Below are positions 18,887 through 27,199 of a DNA stretch of 64,000 bases, in pieces (the stretch's first letter is position 1; the number at the start of each line of letters is the position of its first letter). The notes beneath the pieces were generated by a model. It was given only the letters and a program-made list of their open reading frames with translations. It did not search any database and was not told the DNA's origin. The DNA is from Beijerinckia indica subsp. indica ATCC 9039. Lineage in GTDB: Bacteria; Pseudomonadota; Alphaproteobacteria; Rhizobiales; Beijerinckiaceae. The translations under genes were made by a program, and so were the position numbers. The stretch covers positions 2,051,501 to 2,115,500 of the forward strand of contig NC_010581.1 in NCBI RefSeq assembly GCF_000019845.1. The letters are read 5' to 3'.

Positions 18887-20278
18887 TCAGAAATGCGCGT
18901 CGATGTCGACGACATCGATGAGCTTGTGATTCACAAATTCCGTGAGTCCGAGCCCGATCAGTTCGCGGCCGTAGCCGGAACGGCGAATGCCGCCGAACGG
19001 CAGGTCAGCCTCGACCTTGGTCGGGTGGTTAACGAAGACCATGCCCGTTGAAACGCGCTTTGCGACTTCCGCACCATGTGCCGGGTTCCCCGTGAAGACC
19101 GACCCACCGAGACCAAAGGGCGAGTCATTGGCGATGCGCACGGCATCATCCTCGTCCTTTGCCCGGAACAGCATCGAGACGGGGCCGAAAAACTCCCAAT
19201 AACGGGCAGGATTATCCTCGCCGATATCGGTCAGGATCGTCGGCTGGACAAAGGAGCCTTGGTTAGGAACCGGCGGGCCAACCTCCTCGGCCTTTGCACC
19301 GAGCTTGACGGCCTCGCGGATCTTATCCTTCACCTCGTCAGCGGCGCCCTTCGACGATAGCGGCGCCAGGGTTGTTTTCGCATCAAAGGGATCACCCGCA
19401 ATCAGGCCAGCCACACCCTTGCGATACCGGGTCAGGAAATCGTCATAGACCGGATCGACAATAATCATCCGCTTCGATGAGACGCAGACCTGCCCGCCAT
19501 TCCAGTGGCGGCCGAATACGGCCCATTTCGTGGTCTTTTCCAGATCGGCATCCGCCAGCACGATGAAGGCATCAGCGCCGCCGAGTTCGAGCGTCGACTT
19601 TTTGAGTGCCTTGCCAGCCTGCGCGGCCACCACGGCGCCCGCCCCTTCCGAGCCGGTGAGGGCCACACCATGAACGCGATCGTCATTGAGAATGAGTTCG
19701 ATTTGCGAGCGGGTCGCGTAGAGGTTTTTGAACGCGCCCGCCGGCAGCCCAGCTTCGGCCATCAGCTTCTCGAAAGCGGCCGCACTTTGCGGCACGTTGG
19801 AAGCATGTTTCAAGAGAAGCGTATTGCCGGCCGAAAGCTGCGGCGCGAGAATGCGCGCAATCTGGTAATAGGGAAAATTCCAGGGCTCAATGGCGAGCAG
19901 CACACCAAGCGGCTCATGGACCAAAAGCGCATCGCCCTCGGCAGGATCGAGAACGGGAAGTTTCTGAGGCTTGAGCAACTCCTCGGCGTTGCGGACATAA
20001 TATTCGAAGATTTTGGCCGACAGCTCGACCTCGGCCTTTGCTTCGCCAATAAGCTTGCCCATCTCAAGCGTCAGAAGGCGTGCATAAGCGTCGCTGTCAC
20101 GGCGCAGGATGTCAGCCGCCTTTTGCAGAATGACGCCCCGTTCGGAGAAGGACGTCAGCCTCCAGCGCAGGAATGTGTCATGCGCCTTGCCGATCGCGTG
20201 GCGCACTTCATCGTCAGTGGCCTCGGAGAAAGAGGCAAGTGTCTGTCCAGTATAGGGATTGACGCTTTCATAAGCCAT
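18887..20278 (-). CDS. NAD(P)-dependent succinate-semialdehyde dehydrogenase (Sad-like)
   Basis: A 463-residue aldehyde dehydrogenase. The N-terminus (VNPYTGQTLASFSEATDDEV), length and overall sequence are closest in style to E. coli Sad (YneI), which oxidises succinic semialdehyde to succinate. Landmarks are EPWNFPYYQIARI near residue 132, the catalytic Glu in LELGGADAF near 231, and the nucleophile Cys in GGQVCVSSKR near 265. The C-terminal FGGIRRSGYGREL segment is also present. It stands alone, with no GABA transaminase adjacent. Related semialdehyde substrates are possible. Confidence 0.9.
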   Translation of the reverse strand: MAYESVNPYTGQTLASFSEATDDEVRHAIGKAHDTFLRWRLTSFSERGVILQKAADILRRDSDAYARLLTLEMGKLIGEAKAEVELSAKIFEYYVRNAEELLKPQKLPVLDPAEGDALLVHEPLGVLLAIEPWNFPYYQIARILAPQLSAGNTLLLKHASNVPQSAAAFEKLMAEAGLPAGAFKNLYATRSQIELILNDDRVHGVALTGSEGAGAVVAAQAGKALKKSTLELGGADAFIVLADADLEKTTKWAVFGRHWNGGQVCVSSKRMIIVDPVYDDFLTRYRKGVAGLIAGDPFDAKTTLAPLSSKGAADEVKDKIREAVKLGAKAEEVGPPVPNQGSFVQPTILTDIGEDNPARYWEFFGPVSMLFRAKDEDDAVRIANDSPFGLGGSVFTGNPAHGAEVAKRVSTGMVFVNHPTKVEADLPFGGIRRSGYGRELIGLGLTEFVNHKLIDVVDIDAHF

Positions 20279-20593
20279 GGATCAGTCTCTCATTACGAAT
20301 ATTGCGCATATTGGCCGGCTGGCCCCGTTCCTGACGCGCAATCCTTCATGGCAGGAACGACCAACGGGTACGGCCGGGAGCTTCTACGCTCCCTCCGCAG
20401 CCTTGCCCGGTCTGGTACAATATGCAATTAACTTTAGCGTATGCTCTGCAGAATCTCGGCGGATTAGTCTTAGCGCGTGCAACGATGCTTGGCTGCAAAT
20501 CAGCGAAGAGACTCTGAATAGGCGCTGGGTCGATCATCTGAGGCCTCCTCAGTATATCTGGACCCAATCAGCCTTGCGTGGCTCAAAACCACA

Positions 20594-20624
20594 ATTGATT
20601 TTGCTTTCCCAACGCAAAATCAAT
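20594..20624. repeat. Inverted repeat in degenerate region
   Basis: An exact 11-base inverted repeat (ATTGATTTTGC / GCAAAATCAAT) with a nine-base loop, further framed by imperfect AAAACC/GGTTTT. It lies just beyond the monooxygenase remnant and could be its old terminator. Confidence 0.6.
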
Positions 20625-20668
20625 GCTGTGAGCGGTTTTAAATGGAAGCAGATTTTAAAAAATCTGGC

Positions 20669-20806
20669 TTAGGCCGGGATGAGCTGTTGCTTGCAATAGG
20701 CGTCGAGTTCCCGTTCGACGGCTGCCTGCCGTTCTGATGCGAAGCCTATATAACCGTCCGGGCGGATCAGGAAAACGCAGGAGCCGTGGCTCAGCGCCAC
20801 ACCTCA
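20669..20806 (-). pseudogene. C-terminal remnant of a FAD-dependent aromatic monooxygenase
   Basis: Read on the minus strand, the stretch encodes VFLIRPDGYIGFASERQA and then an Ala/Glu-rich helix ending in a stop at 20669. The pattern (L/F)IRPDGY(I/V) is the conserved C-terminal motif of PHBH-fold FAD monooxygenases (pentachlorophenol hydroxylase type). An in-frame stop just upstream (near 20805) and the absence of any FAD-binding N-terminus show that only the tail survives. Confidence 0.65.
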
Positions 20807-21329
20807 AAGGCCGAGCGGCCGGCGTCATCGGACGGTGGCGCAATGTCTACGATTCGATCAGGTCACCCTATTCGGCAGCGCGAGCGTTGAGGCGCGTATC
20901 GGCTAGGACGCTCTCGACACTGTATGCAACCAACAGCACCAAACGCAGAAGGTCGATGACGCAATAAAGACGGGGCTGGTAGACTCTCTTGCGTCCGTTT
21001 CCGCGTGACGCATTGTCATAGATCACCACTACGGCCAAAAGACGATAGAGCCACGTGCTTCGTCACACTGACCAACGCGCGCAAAATCATCGCATCATAG
21101 TCCGCGTAACACCGGATGCCTTACCCATGCAATGCATCCCCCCAGTTCGGCATCCTGTGCCCCCTTCCTGACAGAAGATACCTTCCGAAAATCATACATG
21201 AGTCAACACGGAACGGAGTTGGTATCAGTTCGTATGCCACTCCGACATTTTTTATTGAACATATTCCGTTTTTAGTTTCTTTTATATTATGTGTAAAAAT
21301 ACAATCCAGATTTGGATGCGCTAAAAATG
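20807..21329. other. Degenerate intergenic stretch
   Basis: No intact gene. A minus-strand frame without a start codon (20868-21062) encodes a 64-residue hydrophobic/basic stretch (includes RLYCVIDLLRLVLLVAYSVE) that might be another gene remnant; I do not recognise it. Base composition falls sharply toward AT after about 21200, at the boundary of the AT-rich orphan gene. Confidence 0.4.
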
Positions 21330-22394
21330 ACCGAGGCCGATAGAATAGATTCTGAATGGATTGCTTTAAATGCGTTCAGAGAGTTAACTAAAATCTCTAC
21401 AAAAGGTGATGGAAATAAAGCAACTTACAACAATGCCCTTGAACTCGGCGGGGAATTATACCCTGAACTTTTAGGAGCGGAATCAAGCATACTACGACGA
21501 GCACGAGAAAGTGATACAGCAAAAGAATATCGTCAGCGTGCAAAACTTAAGTCAATCAAAAATAGAGTTGATGTAGACCCCGTCTCCCTAATAACAGAAG
21601 ACATAGACGAATTAAAAGATTTAATCGAAACATCAAAAATCAATAAATCCGAAAAGACACGGACAGATCAATTAAAAAATAAATTGAAAATTCTTATTGA
21701 AGCTAAAAAAGAATTAAATCCTGTTGCCCACAGCGAAAATCAACTAATTTTTCGTGATTCTCTGTCTGTAACTAGAAAAGTTCCAGCTCTAAGATCTGGG
21801 AAAGCTTATCGTGACTTTGAGCTTCCGGATGGCAACACTCTCCGTGTCCGAGTTCTACATCCAGACAAACCTGAACATATTACTGGAGCCGATATAATTT
21901 ACGAGAAACACAGCCCAGAAAAGGAAATTGCAAACATAGTTGCAGTCCAATATAAGCTATGGGAAGAAAAGGCTTTGTATCTAAATGATGAACGGATGAA
22001 AGAACAAATCTCTCGACTCAAAAAATTCGCTTGCACCAGCGGTATTTGTACCAACAATTCCATAAACACTTCCTACCGTTTTCCCTTCTGCGCCGGATTC
22101 CTCAGGCCAACGTATAAGCTCCAGCGTTCCGATCAGAGCTTTATATCAAGCGGAGAGCACCTTCCAATATGTAAAATTGATGAATGCAAAACCATAGGAA
22201 TACGTAGTGCAGAATTATTAGAGTATAAAAAAATTCGTAGCATATCACTTTCAAGTGAATTATTTGAGAGTCTATTTAACGCCGGAAAAATTGGATCGAG
22301 AGATTTGACCTATGAAGAATTGAGCAATTTATACAAAAAAAATCAACTCAGCTCTGAAGATGATACTCTTATTATTTACGCTCAAGAATTTTAA
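21327..22394 (+). CDS. AT-rich orphan protein with a possible PD-(D/E)xK nuclease core
   Basis: About 355-360 residues (the frame opens at ATG 21312; ATG 21327 is a second choice). No family is recognised with certainty. The N-terminal half is charged and helical (many Lys/Glu, likely coiled coil around residues 85-140). The central part has ELPDGNTLRVRVLHP and then ITGADIIYE, with IVAVQYKLWEEK about 25 residues further. A GAD followed by a hydrophobic strand and QxK matches the active-site layout of Mrr-like PD-(D/E)xK nucleases. The C-terminal third contains several Cys (CTSGIC, FC, ICKIDEC). Its strongly AT-rich codons differ from all neighbours, and mobile-element remnants follow it, so it is probably acquired. 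The nuclease call is inference. Confidence 0.6.
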   Translation: MTEADRIDSEWIALNAFRELTKISTKGDGNKATYNNALELGGELYPELLGAESSILRRARESDTAKEYRQRAKLKSIKNRVDVDPVSLITEDIDELKDLIETSKINKSEKTRTDQLKNKLKILIEAKKELNPVAHSENQLIFRDSLSVTRKVPALRSGKAYRDFELPDGNTLRVRVLHPDKPEHITGADIIYEKHSPEKEIANIVAVQYKLWEEKALYLNDERMKEQISRLKKFACTSGICTNNSINTSYRFPFCAGFLRPTYKLQRSDQSFISSGEHLPICKIDECKTIGIRSAELLEYKKIRSISLSSELFESLFNAGKIGSRDLTYEELSNLYKKNQLSSEDDTLIIYAQEF

Positions 22395-22519
22395 TACGAT
22401 AATGAGGCTGTGCATGGGTAAGTGGATACAGCGCGAAGAATCGCGACGCGCGCTGGACGATTATTCGAAGGGCTGCGTAAGCGAATTACACCAGGGCCAA
22501 GCTGCAACCAGACGGTACG

Positions 22520-22764
22520 ATGCCTCCGGCTGATCTCGCCATTCCGGCTTGCGGCTACAAAGATCTTATCTCCATTGATCACGCCCATAGCCTGATCCGG
22601 ACATGGACGGCAATTGATGCCGCGGCACGTGATGGCGCCCGCCTTGCGGATATTCTCGATGCCGGCAATACGGCGAGTGACGTCTTTGTGGATGCGGCCT
22701 ATCGTTCGATCAAGAACGAAGAAATGCTCAAGGAGCGCGGTTTTGTCTCTCGCATTCAGGTCGG
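22520..22764 (+). pseudogene. IS5-family transposase remnant
   Basis: An internal piece of a DDE transposase of the IS5 group. It runs from LAIPACGYKDLISIDHAHSLI through WTAIDAAARDG, ILDAGNTASDVFVDAAYRS and MLKERGFVSRI, matching the usual order in that family, including the second catalytic Asp region (SDVFVDAAYRS). Both ends are missing and no terminal inverted repeats were found. Confidence 0.75.
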
Positions 22765-22935
22765 ATGCTGTCGGGTCCCAAGGATCGTGTGATAACGCCG
22801 GAATCCGTTGCAGAGGCTATGCGCGCCTATGCGGAAGGGACCACCGGCTCAACTATGAACGCCATGCCAGCGCGGTCGGCTGGCATGGCGGAACTGACGA
22901 AGCTCCGCAAGGAGCTGAAGCAAATGCTGGCCCCC
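22765..22935 (+). pseudogene. C-terminal remnant of a serine recombinase
   Basis: Directly joined to the IS5 remnant. One frame reads LSGPKDRVITPESVAEAMRA, the neighbouring frame continues RLNYERHASAVGWH, and the first frame resumes with AELTKLRKELKQML. Together these give the C-terminal helical region of large serine recombinases, interrupted by two compensating frameshifts. Only the tail is present. Confidence 0.65.
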
Positions 22936-22964
22936 TGGCAACCGCCTCTGGTCCTGCCATTTCG

Positions 22965-23588
22965 TCAGCTCAGATCGAACGCTCGCTGGCCACGGACCAC
23001 TGATGGCCGAGATCCGACCATTTCGTACCAACGGCGAAGATTGGGGAGCCGCGCCCACGCGACCTGCGTTTCGACCGATGCCGCGATCGTAAAGGCCGCG
23101 ATGTCCGCGATCGAGAAGGCGTCGCCCGCCATGTATTCGTCGGTCTCGACATAAAGGTCGGCTGTCTCGAGCGTCGTGATCATGCGCTCAATCAGTCGTG
23201 CGGCACCGTCGGCGATCCCCTGGTTCTGCAGGAAGAAGCTAGCGTGGGCGGGACCAATCACATCGGTGAGAAAAAAGAAGAACCGCTCATATGCCGTAGC
23301 GCGCGCCCGCTCAGTGTGAGGGAGTAGCCGCCCCGGGACTCGTTCGGCTGCGAAGAGCATGATCGCATTCGACTGGGTGAGCACAAAATCCGGTTTGCCG
23401 GGCCGGTGCTCGACCAGCACCGGCACCTTACCGGCTGGGTTCAGTGCGAGGTGACCGGCACGGCGATGCTCGCCTCCCGGCAGATCCACGAGGCGAACCG
23501 TATAAGGGAGGCCGGCTTCCTCGAGGGCGATCGCGGACCGCGTGCAATTGCCTGTCTGGGAACCGTAGAGCTCTAAGATCGCGTCCAT
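22965..23588 (-). CDS. Glutathione S-transferase family protein
   Basis: A 207-residue cytosolic GST. The N-terminal thioredoxin-fold domain starts at ILELYGSQTGNCTRSAIAL. It has the cis-Pro segment NPAGKVPVLV near residue 54 and the glutathione-contacting QSNAIMLF near 75. An all-helical C-terminal domain contains GDAFSIADIAAFTI near 155. ATG 23588 is chosen because AGGTGG lies five bases upstream; the frame is open further. It is the last gene of a same-strand run with the SDR, hydrolase, MarR and NmrA genes and probably helps detoxify electrophiles. Confidence 0.88.
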   Translation of the reverse strand: MDAILELYGSQTGNCTRSAIALEEAGLPYTVRLVDLPGGEHRRAGHLALNPAGKVPVLVEHRPGKPDFVLTQSNAIMLFAAERVPGRLLPHTERARATAYERFFFFLTDVIGPAHASFFLQNQGIADGAARLIERMITTLETADLYVETDEYMAGDAFSIADIAAFTIAASVETQVAWARLPNLRRWYEMVGSRPSVVRGQRAFDLS

Positions 23589-23727
23589 CGCATCCACCTG
23601 CCGATAGTGTTCATTCACAAAGAAATCGTCTAAAGCCGCAACAGAATGCCAGTCCATGTCGATCCCGCTGTTGCTAACGGCGACGACATGAACTGCATTG
23701 TCCTGGCTGGTGGATGTTCGACCGGTG

Positions 23728-24564
23728 TCAGGCGTCCACATCCGTCGCATGCGCCAGCTCCTTCTGGGCTTCGAGGGTCGCCAGGCGCTCCGTCAAGGCT
23801 GCATGAACGAGGGCATAGGCATCACTGCCGAGAGTGAGCCGCTTCGGCGCCGGGCTTTGGTCCGCCGAGGCAATGATCGCCGAGGCGATTTTGTGAGGGT
23901 CGCCAGGGAACATCGCGAGGCCGGCGGAGGCCACAATCCGGCGGAAGTCGCCGACGGGGGTCTGGTCATAGACGTCCAGGATCTGGCCCGCGTCCGCGCT
24001 CGAGCCCGCGAAATTCGTGCGCGAGGCGCCGGGCTCGACTAAAGTCACCTCGATGCCGAACGGGGCGATTTCCGGGATCGTGCCTTCGAAGAAGCCCTCA
24101 ATGCCCCACTTGGTCGCGGCATAGACCCCCATGGTCGGATAGGCCGCCTGGCCGACCGACGACGAGATCTGGATGATCCGCCCACCGTTCTGGCGCCGCA
24201 GGTGAGGGATCGCCGCCCGGGCAACCTGGATCGAGCCCGTGAGATTGGTTGCGATCTGACGCTCGATCTGCGCGTCGGCAACCTCTTCCGCCGCGCCGAA
24301 CAGCGCATAGCCAGCATTGCTGACGACGATGTCGATCCGTGGCAGCTCGGCGAAGGCGCGGTCGATGACGCTGCGCACGGCCGCCCCGTCCGTGACGTCG
24401 AGGACGCCGACCCAGAGACGCTCGCCATAGGTCGCGGCCAGATCCCGCAGCGCGTCCGGCTTGCGGACCGTAGCGGCGACCCGGTGCCCACGCTCGAGCA
24501 GAAGCGCCGTCAGCTCGCGGCCGAAGCCGCTGCTGGCACCGGTGATGAACCAAGTCTTCGACAT
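23728..24564 (-). CDS. SDR family oxidoreductase
   Basis: A 278-residue classical short-chain dehydrogenase. It has the cofactor motif GASSGFG near residue 9, NAGY near 86, Ser in ISSSVGQ near 138 and the catalytic YAATK near 153. Acidic residues after the second strand are absent (TVRKPD), which suggests NADP(H). The substrate is unknown. The start is ATG 24564 with AAGGA upstream. It lies 58 bases after the hydrolase gene and likely shares its transcript. Confidence 0.9.
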   Translation of the reverse strand: MSKTWFITGASSGFGRELTALLLERGHRVAATVRKPDALRDLAATYGERLWVGVLDVTDGAAVRSVIDRAFAELPRIDIVVSNAGYALFGAAEEVADAQIERQIATNLTGSIQVARAAIPHLRRQNGGRIIQISSSVGQAAYPTMGVYAATKWGIEGFFEGTIPEIAPFGIEVTLVEPGASRTNFAGSSADAGQILDVYDQTPVGDFRRIVASAGLAMFPGDPHKIASAIIASADQSPAPKRLTLGSDAYALVHAALTERLATLEAQKELAHATDVDA

Positions 24565-24622
24565 GGGGAAAATCCTTTCGGTTAGGTAGGGCGCCGTGGC
24601 GCGGCGCCGGCGATTCACGGGC

Positions 24623-25480
24623 TCAGATTTCGGCCCGGTCGAGGAACAGGTTGGTGTGCTCGACGAACAGATGGGCGTACTGGAACAGCGCGCCATGGCC
24701 CGAGTCCGGGTAGATGATCAGCTCCGCCTTCGGGATCGCCTGCGACAGGATGTAGGAGTTGATCGTCGAGACCATGATGTCGTCGTTGCCGTTCGCGACC
24801 AGGGTCGGGTGCAGCAGCGTGCGAAGCCGCGCCAGATAGTCGGTGTGGGAAGCCGCACGGCCCCATTCGCCGAGCGCCTCGCTCTGTGCCTGCAAGGTCT
24901 GCATAGAGGCGCCAGGATCGAGGTCGACGGTGCGCTCCGCATTGCGCGCCGTGAAGCGGGCGGCCTCGGTCCGGCCGTTTTCGGACTGGGAGAAGAACAG
25001 GAACGGGCGGGCCGATTTCGGGTCGGGGCCGGCCTCGGTCAGTGCCTTGACCACGTCGGGCTTCGGCTCCTGCATACCCTCGCCGCCGCGCGGCCCAGTA
25101 CCAACGAGCAGGAGCTTACGCACGTCATCGGGATAGAGAAGTGCGAGCTCCTGGGCGACCATGCCACCGATCGAGAAGCCCAGCACGTCGACCCGAGCCA
25201 GGCCCAGCCCATGAATGAAGGCATGCACGTCGGCCGCCATCGTGGCGATGCGATCGGGCGTCTCGCCCGAAGAGAGGCCCACGCCACGATTGTCGAACAG
25301 GATGACCTCCCGTGTCTCGGCCAGGCCGTCGACGAGCAGAGGATCCCACCAGTCCATCGTCGCGATGAAATGGGGCAGCAGCAGGAGTGGCGTCCCGTTG
25401 TGCTTGCCGAAGCGCCGGTAGGCGTAGCGCACGCCATTGACCTCGACGAACTGATTTCGGGCCGTGTTGTGCGTGGTCAT
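24623..25480 (-). CDS. Alpha/beta hydrolase
   Basis: A 285-residue alpha/beta-fold hydrolase. LLLLPHFIATMDWWDP near residue 40 forms the oxyanion region. The nucleophile elbow is GFSIGG near residue 100, and the catalytic His lies in DSGHGALFQ near 262. An Asp in the strand before NGNDD is a candidate third residue. It resembles the haloperoxidase/carboxylesterase branch. The start is ATG 25480 behind a purine-rich GAAGGGAAGAAG. It sits between the MarR gene and an SDR gene on one strand. Confidence 0.9.
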   Translation of the reverse strand: MTTHNTARNQFVEVNGVRYAYRRFGKHNGTPLLLLPHFIATMDWWDPLLVDGLAETREVILFDNRGVGLSSGETPDRIATMAADVHAFIHGLGLARVDVLGFSIGGMVAQELALLYPDDVRKLLLVGTGPRGGEGMQEPKPDVVKALTEAGPDPKSARPFLFFSQSENGRTEAARFTARNAERTVDLDPGASMQTLQAQSEALGEWGRAASHTDYLARLRTLLHPTLVANGNDDIMVSTINSYILSQAIPKAELIIYPDSGHGALFQYAHLFVEHTNLFLDRAEI

Positions 25481-25572
25481 AATCTTCTTCCCTTCATGTA
25501 GTCGCATGCTTTAGCCGCTAGCATCGTCATGCGGATTGACCGCGGCTGGGCGGAGTGAGAGCGGCAGGAAAC

Positions 25573-26034
25573 TCAATCTTCCCGCGAACTCGTTGCCACG
25601 TCGCCGACGACCATCTGTCTCAGTCCCTGCCGCAGCTCCGCGACATTTTCCGCGCCGTTCAATTGCTCGAATTGCCGTTGTGCTTCGCGCCAGAGAGGAG
25701 ACGCCTGGGCGTGACGACGCCGACCCTCCTCGGTGAGTTCGACGAGGCGGCTCCGCCCGTCAGTGGGTGACGGCCGGATGCTGATCAGGCCATCGCGTTC
25801 CAGAAAGCCAAGCATTTTCCCCATCGCCGTCCGCTCGATGTCGAGCCGTTCGGCGAGGGCATTGACCGCGGCGCTCCCCACCTCGTTCAGGGCCGCGAGG
25901 ATGAGGAATTGCGTGATGCGCAGACCCGCCGGCTCAAGCATGGCATCGTAGAAACGGGTGATCTGTCGGCTCGCCTTCCGCATGGCGAAGCAGTTGCACT
26001 GATCGATCCCGAGCGGTTGGCTGATCGGCAGCAT
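25573..26034 (-). CDS. MarR family transcriptional regulator
   Basis: A 153-residue winged-helix repressor. The HTH spans about residues 45-100 (ITQFLILAALNEVGSAAVNA, then LAERLDIERTAMGKMLGFLE). The wing has ISIRPSPTDGRSRLVELTEEG, the family signature. Helices on both sides form the dimer interface. The start at 26034 has AAAGGGA seven bases upstream. It is 42 bases downstream of the NmrA-like gene and probably in the same operon. The twin palindromes upstream of that gene (26979-27024) are a good candidate for its own operator, giving autoregulation. Confidence 0.92.
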   Translation of the reverse strand: MLPISQPLGIDQCNCFAMRKASRQITRFYDAMLEPAGLRITQFLILAALNEVGSAAVNALAERLDIERTAMGKMLGFLERDGLISIRPSPTDGRSRLVELTEEGRRRHAQASPLWREAQRQFEQLNGAENVAELRQGLRQMVVGDVATSSRED

Positions 26035-26076
26035 CTCTTGTCCCTTTCAATGTCATTGTTCACCCAACCCCGCGCG

Positions 26077-26958
26077 TCACGCGAAGGCGCTGCGGTACTT
26101 CTCGATGAAAGCCGGCACCGACAGCGCGGGCGTCCCGGTGATCTTCTCGACGTTGTCGTTTGTGCCGGCGAAGATCCCGTCCCGGTAGTTTTGCGCGACT
26201 TCGACCAGGTGCTGCACCAGGAAGGGCGGGAACTTGTAGAGGTTTTCCATCTTTTCCTTGAACGCCTCGATCGATGTCGGCGCGTATTCGATCTTCGCAC
26301 CCAGCACCTCGCTCATCGCAGCGGCGATCTCGGTATGGTTCATCTCGACCGGACCGTGAAGCGTGTAGATCTTGCCCTCATGGCCTTCTGGATTGGCCAG
26401 GATGTGAGCGATGACCCGGCCCTGATCGTCCGAGCTGATCGGCGCGTGGCGCCCGTTCTCGAACGGGAATTCGATCTTCTTCTTGGCCCAGATCTCCTTG
26501 GCGAAATGCGGGTAGACGAGCCAGTCGGCGAAGAAGGTGGGGCGAAGATGCGTTGTCGCGACACCTGACCAATCGAATACGCGTTCCGACACCCAATGGT
26601 CCTGAGCCGCGTGGCTTGCCGATTCCCGCCGCGCTGAAATCTGTGACATGTTGACGATCGCGCTCACGCCCGCCTCCTTCGCGGCCTGGGCAAAATAGGC
26701 GGCGGCGCTGATGATGCCCGGTGCGATCGGGTGCAGAAAATAGGCTGACCGGATGCCCTCCATGGCCGCACGGATGTCGTCGATGGCGGTGAAATCGCCC
26801 ACGGCGATCTCGACCCCGCGCGCCCTGAGAGCGGCCGTCCGCTCGTCATCTGACCGCACATAAGCCCGCACGCGCCTGCCCATCTTGAGCAGTTCGTCGA
26901 TCGCGGCCCCTCCGGTGCGGCCGGTCGCACCGCTCACAAGAATCTCAGCTTCACTCAT
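26077..26958 (-). CDS. NmrA-like NAD(P)-binding protein
   Basis: A 293-residue atypical SDR of the NmrA/HSCARG/QorB kind. The Rossmann motif GATGRTGGAA is near residue 9, and there is no YxxxK catalytic pair in the normal place. VRSDDERTAALRARGVEI contains the Arg typical for NADP binding. Such proteins act as NADPH sensors or quinone reductases. The start is ATG 26958; an upstream extension to 27015 would run through the operator and is rejected. It is first in the run NmrA-MarR-hydrolase-SDR. Confidence 0.88.
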   Translation of the reverse strand: MSEAEILVSGATGRTGGAAIDELLKMGRRVRAYVRSDDERTAALRARGVEIAVGDFTAIDDIRAAMEGIRSAYFLHPIAPGIISAAAYFAQAAKEAGVSAIVNMSQISARRESASHAAQDHWVSERVFDWSGVATTHLRPTFFADWLVYPHFAKEIWAKKKIEFPFENGRHAPISSDDQGRVIAHILANPEGHEGKIYTLHGPVEMNHTEIAAAMSEVLGAKIEYAPTSIEAFKEKMENLYKFPPFLVQHLVEVAQNYRDGIFAGTNDNVEKITGTPALSVPAFIEKYRSAFA

Positions 26959-26978
26959 GGCTTCGCTCCGTTGGAAAC

Positions 26979-26994
26979 AAGAGCATATGCTCTT
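26979..26994. promoter_or_regulatory. Palindromic operator 1 upstream of NmrA-like gene
   Basis: A perfect 16-base palindrome, AAGAGCATATGCTCTT, downstream of the predicted -10 box and 20 bases before the start codon. Its core AGCATATGCT recurs 29 bases away, close to three helical turns. That fits a MarR-type dimer site. Confidence 0.75.
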
Positions 26995-27002
26995 ATAAAT
27001 GC

Positions 27003-27031
27003 AAGATAGAAGCATATGCTCTTATCGTCAA
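27003..27031 (-). promoter_or_regulatory. Sigma-70-like promoter of the NmrA-MarR operon
   Basis: On the minus strand TTGACG (27026-27031) and TATCTT (27003-27008) are separated by exactly 17 bases. The spacer contains the second palindrome, so a bound repressor would block RNA polymerase. Confidence 0.6.
27007..27024. promoter_or_regulatory. Palindromic operator 2, inside the promoter spacer
   Basis: TAGAAGCATATGCTCTTA shares the core AGCATATGCT with operator 1, with one arm slightly degenerate. It lies between the predicted -35 and -10 boxes. Confidence 0.7.
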
Positions 27032-27199
27032 GCCATTTTCCCGCCCGTGGTGCATTTGCGGTTTCTGAAACGCTAAGGTCTTTCCAGCTGGCGGTATTGG
27101 CAGCAACAGATCGACGGGCCGGCCAGTCGGCTGGCAATGCCCAGTTGCCAGAGGCCGTCGCTCAGGCGGCGCTCGACGCCAGGACGCGAGGGGATATGA

